Assembly: GCA_933207985.1 (NCBI GenBank)
Contig: OW240914.1
Coordinates: 201,550,102-201,614,101 of the forward strand
Length of the DNA: 64,000 bases
Direction of reading: 5' to 3'
Origin: Pelobates cultripes
Lineage: Eukaryota > Chordata > Amphibia > Anura > Pelobatidae
In this document: in pieces, positions 57,995-64,000 of the stretch
How the letters are laid out: each line of letters starts with the position of its first letter
Numbering within the stretch: the stretch's first letter is position 1
Notes under the pieces: model-generated
The model's input: only the letters and a program-made list of their open reading frames with translations
The model's database searches: none
Told to the model about the DNA's origin: nothing
Made by a program: the position numbers and the translations under genes

Positions 57995-60900
57995 TACCGA
58001 CCGGGCTCCATCCCCCTTGGTCGAGCGGAGCCTATGGTCGATGTATCAATAGGGGGAAAAAGGAGTGCGTTTATGATCGACACTGGTGCTGAACATTCGG
58101 TGGTGACTAATCAAGTTGCTCCTCCATCTGGAAGAACTATTACTGTAATAGGAGCAACTGGAAGAAGTGCTGAAAAACCGGTTCTTAAAAGTCGACTCTG
58201 TACATTGGGAGGCCACGTAGTAAAACATCAATTCCTTTATATGCCTGAGTGTCCAGTCCAATTGCTGGGACGTGATATGCTATCCAAATTACAAGCGCAG
58301 ATTACGTTCCTACCAAATGGAACAACATCCTTAAAGTTTAATGGACCCTCAGGTATTATGACATTGTCCGTACCAAAGGAAGAAGAGTGGCGACTTTATA
58401 CAGTGTTGACTAGCCAAAACCCGAGGAGTGATGAATCCTTATTTAACATACCAGGAGTTTGGGCAGAGAGCAACCCACCAGGACTGGCCCGCAATATTCC
58501 ACCTATTAAAATCGAACTAAAACTTGGGGTTTATCCAGTAAGCCTGAGACAATATCATATTCCGCAGAAGGCTAAGAAGAACATCCAATCTTATCTGGAT
58601 AAGTTCATACGGTATGGTATCCTAAAATTCTGTACTTCCCCCTGGAACACCCCATTGCTGCCTGTTCAAAAGCCCGGTACAGATGAGTATCGACCTGTGC
58701 AGGACTTGAGAGCAGTCAATGATGCGGTTGTTAGTATACATCCAGTCGTGCCCAATCCATATAACCTGCTTGCTTTAATTCCGGGCGGGGCTACTTACTT
58801 TACAGTCTTAGATCTCAAAGATGCCTTCTTTTGCCTCCGAATTGCCGCAGAAAGCCAATGTATCTTCGCTTTCCAATGGGAAAATGCTGTAACGGGCTCG
58901 AAACGCCAAATGACCTGGACAAGATTGCCCCAGGGGTTTAAAAATTCACCTACCCTATTTGGTTCAGCTCTAAGTCAAGATCTACTAGATTTCGAGTCTA
59001 TCCCAGGAGAGTGTGTATTATTACAATATGTGGATGACTTGTTGATAGCAGCAGTTACAAAGGAAGTATGTCAGCAAGCAACGCACGATCTACTACACAT
59101 TCTCTGGAAGGCAGGATACAAGGTGTCTAGAAGGAAGGCTCAGTTGTGTTTGCCAACTGTCAAATATCTGGGATTCCATATCTCTGAAGGTCAAAGAATT
59201 ATGGGGCCAGAGAGAAAAGAAGCTGTGTGCCAAATACCGATACCCAGGAATAGAAGACAAGTGCGAGAATTCTTGGGGGCAGCAGGCTTCTGTAGGATAT
59301 GGATTCCCAGCTACGCGATACTGGCAAAACCTCTGTATGCAGCTATCAAAGGTACAGAGCACGACCCCTTCTTATGGACTCAAGAACAGCAAACGGCATT
59401 CGAAGATGTGAAGAGGGCTTTGATGAGTGCCCCAGCATTAGGTCTACCTGACCACACACGGCCATTCTACCTGTATGTACATGAGCAAAGAAGAATGGCT
59501 GTGGGAGTATTGACACAGTACTTGGGATCATGGCAAAGACCTGTTGCCTACATGTCTAAGCAACTGGATGCAGTGGCCAGCGGACTTCCACCTTGTCTAA
59601 GAGCCGTAGCTGCAGCCGCCCTGCTAGTAGCTGAAGCCGATAAACTCACTCTGGGTCAAGAACTTTATGTACGAGTTCCACATGCAGTACAGACGTTGTT
59701 GGATTACAAAGGAAATCATTGGTTTAGTAACAGCCGTATGACCAAGTATCAAACAATGTTGTGTGAAAACCCAAGAGTGCATTTAGAGACTGTAAATACC
59801 TTAAATCCAGCTACCCTTTTGCCACAACCTACTGAAAGTCAACATGATTGTTTGGAAGTAATGGATGAAGTATTTTCAAGTAGACCAGATCTTTGTGATT
59901 TTCCCATCCAGAACCCTGATGTTCAATATTACACCGACGGCAGTAGTTATGTAAAAGAAGGGATCCGCTATGCAGGATATGCAGTAACAACGATAGACAA
60001 GGTGATAGAAGCTCGGCCACTGGCAAAAGGAACATCAGCACAAAAGGCAGAATTGATAGCACTGACACGAGCGTTACAATTGGCTGAAGGTTTAAGAGCG
60101 AACATCTACACGGACTCCAAGTATGCGTTTTTAACCACTCATGCCCACGGAGCTTTGTATAAAGAAAGAGGACTATTGAATTCAGAAGGCAAAGAAATCA
60201 AATACGCAGCTGAGATCCTACAACTATTGGAAGCAGTGTAGGAGCCGAAAGAAGTCGGTATTATACATTGTCGGGCGCATCTGAGAGGAGATGGTGATGT
60301 AACCAAAGGGAATCGGATGGCAGATAGTGCAGCTAAGCGTGCTGCTGAATCAGGAAGACAGGAATATGTGGGGCATATAGCTGCTCTTATACCAACTCCA
60401 CTGTCTCAATGGACTCCACTTTATACAGCTCAAGAAGAGGAGTGGTTAAGGACTGAACCTGGAAAGTATTTGGAGAACAAATGGTATCAGTTAGAAGATG
60501 GAAGAATAGTTATTCCAGCATCACTGGCGGTAGAAATTGTCCAAAACTATCATAACGGGACACATTCTGGGAGAGACAGTACAGAAGAATCTCTCAGAAA
60601 ACATTTCTACATACCAAGATTGTCCAACTTGACTCAGGCCATTGTACGTAGATGTGTAACGTGTGCTAAAAATAATGCAAGACAAGGACCAGTAAAGCCG
60701 CCAGGAGTCCAGTTTATGGGGGGACTTCCCATGTCCGATTTACAAATTGACTATACAGTGATGCCTAAATCGGGTGGACATCGCTACCTGCTGGTAGTGG
60801 TGTGCACCTATTCAGGTTGGGTAGAAGCATGTCCTACTCGTACAGAGAAAGCAGGAGAAGTCGTGAGATTCCTGCTACGAGAAATAATACCCCGATATGG

Positions 60901-61577
60901 ACTACCCTGCTCTATAGGATCGGACAATAGTCCAGCTTTTGTTCATCAGTGCCTACAACAACTGACTCATATGCTTGGTATAAAGTGGAGGCTTCATACG
61001 GCATATAGACCCCAGAGTTCTGGTAAGGTAGAGAGAATGAATAGAACTATTAAGAATCAGTTGGCTAAATGTGTCAGGAAACCCAACTTAAGTGGAACGT
61101 TCTCTTGCCCATAGCTCTATTGCGAATCCGTAGTACACCTACCAGAAGGATGGGCCTCTCTCCTTTTGAAATCATGTACGGGCGACCACCTCCCGTGCTT
61201 GGTAACTTAAGAGGGGATTTGAGTCAGTTGGGAGAAGGAATTACCCGGCAGCAGGTTGTAGAGTTGGGTAAGACTATGGAGGAGGTACAGAAATGGGTAC
61301 AAGATAGATTACCTGTGAATATTTATCCCCCCATTCATAGTTACCACCCAGGCGACCAAGTGTGGATTAAAGAGTGGAATAATGTGCCGTTAGGGCCCAA
61401 GTGGAGAGGTCCTTATGTTGTTCTTCTGTCTACCCTACAGCGATAAAAGTAGCCGAAGTGGCTCCGTGGATACATCACTCCAGGGTTAAACCAGCAGCAG
61501 CCGATTCCTGGCAAGTTACAGCAAATCCAGAGAATCCCTGCAAGATCCGGTTAAAACGCACGACTCAGTCGGAGTGA
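57995..61577 (+). pseudogene. pol: Retroviral pro-pol, broken by one stop and two frameshifts
   Basis: Protease (FMIDTGAEHSVV near 58,070; LLGRDML near 58,263), reverse transcriptase (VQDLRAVNDAV, VLDLKDAFFCLRI, LPQGFKNSPTLFG, YVDD at 59,027), RNase H (YTDGSSY near 59,930, TDSKYAF, later HCRAHLRGDG and NRMADSAAK), integrase (HHCC finger HNGTHSGRD…CVTCAKNN; acidic residues in LQIDYT near 60,750, SDNSPAF near 60,925 and VERMN near 61,031; tail WKGPY-like WRGPYVVLL). Lesions: TAG at 60,239-60,241 within RNase H, a frame change near 61,070-61,085 in the integrase, and another near 61,425-61,435. The last frame ends at TGA 61,575-61,577. As it stands it cannot give a full-length polymerase. Confidence 0.92.
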
Positions 61578-61599
61578 CGAGGAACCTTGTAGATTACAA

Positions 61600-61614
61600 A
61601 TTTTATTGTTTCAG
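61600..61614 (+). promoter_or_regulatory. Probable env splice acceptor
   Basis: Polypyrimidine tract and acceptor TTTTATTGTTTCAG ending at about 61,613, downstream of the pol end and 170 nt before the env ATG. It would pair with the leader donor near 55,050. Confidence 0.5.
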
Positions 61615-61783
61615 AGACTTGTTAAGTGAGTGAGAAGGCCATAATAAAGCCTGTCCACTCACCAACGAGTGTATAAGTCAGGGAAAGTCTTGAGGGGACC
61701 CCTGTGAAGACGAGCAGAACTCCATTCCCTGCAGTCCTTACATCCTGGAAGCTGGGGTGCCTTCGCACGGACGAAGACTGAGG

Positions 61784-63865
61784 ATGACGACGAAAGATGT
61801 ATTTTTAATAATGTTTATTTATGTGTATTTTTATATTCAGGAAGGTAGAGGTACCGACACTCCTAGCTGTGAGGTATGCATTAAGACTACAAGAACAGGT
61901 AACCATATATCCCAGACCTTAATTTGGCATTCGCAATATGAGTGTAAAGGAGATGTATCAAGATGTAGATACTTAAATATAGAATATAGTGTGTGTCATT
62001 TAGGAGTAGGAGAACCTAGGTGCTTCAGTCCTGAGTATCAACCCCGTACAATTTGGTTGACTCTCAGAAATGGAGATCCTCAGGGGACCCTAATTAATAA
62101 GACGGTATTAAAATCCATATATTCTTCAGGTGCTCTGCTATTTGATGCGTGTAAAGCAATATCAAGTGGTAGAAAGCCGTGGAATGTATGTGGGGATCTT
62201 AGATGGGAGAGGACGTATGGGTCTAACGATAAATATATTTGTCCCAATAGTAAAAATAAATATGTAAGTCCAAGATGCCCAAATAGACATTATAACTTCT
62301 GCCCATATTGGTCTTGTGTGGGGTGGGCGACTTGGGGACAGACAGCAGACAAGGACATGATTGTGACTAAGTTGTCTACTGATCCATATTGTAAGTCTAT
62401 GGAATGCAATCCAATCCATATACTTATAAATAACCCTGACAAGTTCTTAGATAAATATGGTAATTTATTTGGGTTTCAAATATATGGGGCGGGTTTAGAC
62501 CCTGGGACAATATTGTTTATAGGGATAGAGACTGATACGGTAACCTCCCAAACTCATCAAGTATACCATTCCTTTTATGAAGAGATGAGCATAGATAATA
62601 AGATCCCCCATAATGCTAAAAACTTGTTCATTGATTTAGCCGAAAGTATTGCCAGTAGTCTTAATGTTACCAACTGCTATGTGTGTGGAGGTACTAACAT
62701 GGGAGACCAATGGCCTTGGGAAGCAAAGGAGGTAATGTCCGGTTCTGAGGCAGTTGACCAATTAATATCTACACAAGCCGACTATCATATGAGTGTTAGA
62801 GGTAAATCTGAGTGGAGATTGAAGACCTCAATCATAGGTTATGTTTGCATAGCGAGGAAAGGAATGATGTATAATACTTCTGTAGGAGAATTAACTTGTC
62901 TAGGGCAAAAAGCTTATGATGATGATACAAAGAATACAACTTGGTGGTCGGCTTCAAATATCTCAGAACCATCTAACCCGTTTGCAAGATATGCCAATTT
63001 AAAGGACGTATGGTTTGATCTATCCATCACATCTAACTGGAGAGCCCCAGCTAATTTGTACTGGATCTGTGGTAAGAAGGCCTATTCGGAGTTACCACAG
63101 GACTGGGAAGGGGCATGTGTGTTGGGTATGTTAAAACCATCCTTCTTCTTATTGCCTATTGAAACAGGTGAGACTTTAGGTGTTAAAGTGTATGATGTGA
63201 ATCATAGGAAGAAAAGGGGACCCATAGAGATAGGTGCCTGGGAAGATAATGAATGGCCTCCCCAGCGTATTATAGATTATTATGGGCCAACCACGTGGGC
63301 AGAGGATGGTACCTTTGGTTATAGAACCCCTATTTATATGCTCAACCGCATTATAAGGTTACAGGCGGTGGTTGAGATCATTACTAACGAGACATCACAA
63401 GCGCTCAATCTTCTAGCGAAGCATAATACCAGGATGAGGACAGCAGTTTACCAAAATAGATTAGCCTTGGATTATCTTTTGGCAGTAGAGGGAGGTGTAT
63501 GTAGGAAGTTTAACCTGAGCAATTGCTGTCTTCAAATAGATGACGAAGGGCAAGCAATAGCTGAGCTTACTAGCCATATGGTTAAACTAGCGCATGTGCC
63601 TACTCAGGTATGGAAAGGGTACAATCCAAGTAGTTGGTTTTGTAGCTGGTATGAGTGGTTTGGAGGGCTTAAGGCAGTGGTAGGTGGAGTCCTACTGATT
63701 TTAATGTTGTGTCTACTCCTGCCGTGTCTTATACCCTTAGTAGTTAGGTCTGTGCAAAGCCTGATAGAAAATATAGCAGAGAAGAAGGCTGCTGCACAGA
63801 TAATGGCAATTTATAAATATAAGGCTCTAGATCAGGGAGAACCAATGCAGGAAGACGAGTGTTGA
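61784..63865 (+). CDS. env: Retroviral Env glycoprotein
   Basis: 693 residues from the ATG at 61,784; upstream codons in this frame lack an ATG. N-terminal hydrophobic signal (residues about 5-18). The surface subunit has many cysteines, several N-x-S/T sites and a CYVC motif at about 298-301, similar in place to the CxxC of gamma Envs. Furin-type site RKKR at about 475-478. In the transmembrane subunit the residues after the cleavage site are polar and aromatic rather than a typical fusion peptide. A conserved stretch YQNRLALDYLLA precedes a cysteine cluster with seven residues between C and CC. Membrane anchor at about 632-655, then a tail of about 38 residues. Open to the TGA with no visible lesion. 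Confidence 0.9.
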   Translation: MTTKDVFLIMFIYVYFYIQEGRGTDTPSCEVCIKTTRTGNHISQTLIWHSQYECKGDVSRCRYLNIEYSVCHLGVGEPRCFSPEYQPRTIWLTLRNGDPQGTLINKTVLKSIYSSGALLFDACKAISSGRKPWNVCGDLRWERTYGSNDKYICPNSKNKYVSPRCPNRHYNFCPYWSCVGWATWGQTADKDMIVTKLSTDPYCKSMECNPIHILINNPDKFLDKYGNLFGFQIYGAGLDPGTILFIGIETDTVTSQTHQVYHSFYEEMSIDNKIPHNAKNLFIDLAESIASSLNVTNCYVCGGTNMGDQWPWEAKEVMSGSEAVDQLISTQADYHMSVRGKSEWRLKTSIIGYVCIARKGMMYNTSVGELTCLGQKAYDDDTKNTTWWSASNISEPSNPFARYANLKDVWFDLSITSNWRAPANLYWICGKKAYSELPQDWEGACVLGMLKPSFFLLPIETGETLGVKVYDVNHRKKRGPIEIGAWEDNEWPPQRIIDYYGPTTWAEDGTFGYRTPIYMLNRIIRLQAVVEIITNETSQALNLLAKHNTRMRTAVYQNRLALDYLLAVEGGVCRKFNLSNCCLQIDDEGQAIAELTSHMVKLAHVPTQVWKGYNPSSWFCSWYEWFGGLKAVVGGVLLILMLCLLLPCLIPLVVRSVQSLIENIAEKKAAAQIMAIYKYKALDQGEPMQEDEC

Positions 63866-63972
63866 AGATTCACATCATAGGATAAGTCTGGTCTGGTTCA
63901 AAGGTAACTTGTGGTGTATACAAACCAAGGTTAAGTGATGCCTCAAGTAATTGTAAAATATCAAGAGGCATC

Positions 63973-63983
63973 AAAGGGGGGAA
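63973..63983 (+). other. Polypurine tract
   Basis: AAAGGGGGGAA directly before the 3' LTR; primes plus-strand synthesis. Confidence 0.85.
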
Positions 63984-64000
63984 TGTGGTGGAATCTCGGT
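63984..64000 (+). repeat. Start of 3' LTR
   Basis: TGTGGTGGAATCTCGGT, identical to the first 17 nt of the 5' LTR; the rest lies beyond the window. Confidence 0.9.

Larger units (their letters stand above)
54384..64000 (+). mobile_element. Class I endogenous retrovirus (gamma/epsilon-like), 3' LTR cut by window end
   Basis: Order: LTR, tRNA-Gly primer site, long leader, gag, in-frame stop, pro-pol, env, polypurine tract, and the first 17 nt of the 3' LTR. A single zinc knuckle in Gag, gag and pol in one frame across a stop codon, and the pol layout place it with gamma/epsilon-type retroviruses. gag and env are open; pol has one nonsense codon and two frameshifts. LTR divergence, and so age, cannot be measured because the 3' LTR is outside the window. 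Confidence 0.93.

Overview
The window reads as vertebrate, almost certainly frog, genomic DNA. It holds one host gene, long introns, CpG-poor AT-rich intergenic sequence, and a dense mix of transposons typical of anurans (TTAA-type T2-like MITEs, DIRS and Ngaro tyrosine-recombinase retroelements, Penelope-like elements, L1 and CR1 LINEs, hAT). The species cannot be fixed from the sequence. The host gene is FAXDC2 (fatty acid hydroxylase domain containing 2) on the + strand. Seven coding exons are visible from 12,820 to 44,491 with consensus splice sites and compatible phases; only the short N-terminal exon was not found.

Layout. 1-9.4 kb, upstream of the first visible exon: a T2-like MITE, an LTR-like remnant, a CR1 LINE interrupted by a 2.1 kb foldback element, a 5'-truncated L1 insertion flanked by 328-bp direct repeats, and a second CR1. 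9.5-12.3 kb: a giant inverted repeat that is a Penelope-like element, with a GIY-YIG remnant between two inverted pseudo-LTRs carrying hammerhead-ribozyme-like motifs. 12.8-25 kb, first visible intron: TG minisatellites, a palindromic GC-rich array, and a full-length 6.9 kb L1 with a perfect 16-bp target duplication. 25.3-31.1 kb: a DIRS retrotransposon with uninterrupted gag-like, RT/RNase H and tyrosine recombinase frames and the diagnostic terminal-repeat/internal-complementary-region architecture. 32.5-37.2 kb: four FAXDC2 exons, with another decayed DIRS in between. 39.57-41.95 kb: a palindromic hAT-type element with an exact 8-bp TSD and tandem G/C-rich arms. 42-50.5 kb: DIRS gag fragments, a 224-bp duplication around a 1.1 kb insert, an L1 3' end, and a Ngaro fragment coding for recombinase plus SGNH hydrolase. 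50.8-54.4 kb: CpG-rich repeat, MITE and a minisatellite that switches strand. 54,384-64,000: a class I (gamma/epsilon-like) endogenous retrovirus, cut by the window end 17 nt into its 3' LTR.

How the parts relate. FAXDC2 is the only gene with evident host function. The elements in its introns supply their own promoters, recombinases and polyadenylation signals. Three tyrosine-recombinase retroelement lineages lie within about 25 kb. The retrovirus has open gag and env but a nonsense codon and two frameshifts in pol, so as it stands it cannot supply its own complete polymerase. The most notable structures are the intact DIRS with a probable 5' gag intron, the Penelope inverted pseudo-LTRs, the unusually long target-site duplication at an L1 insertion, the SGNH-bearing Ngaro fragment, and the palindromic hAT.
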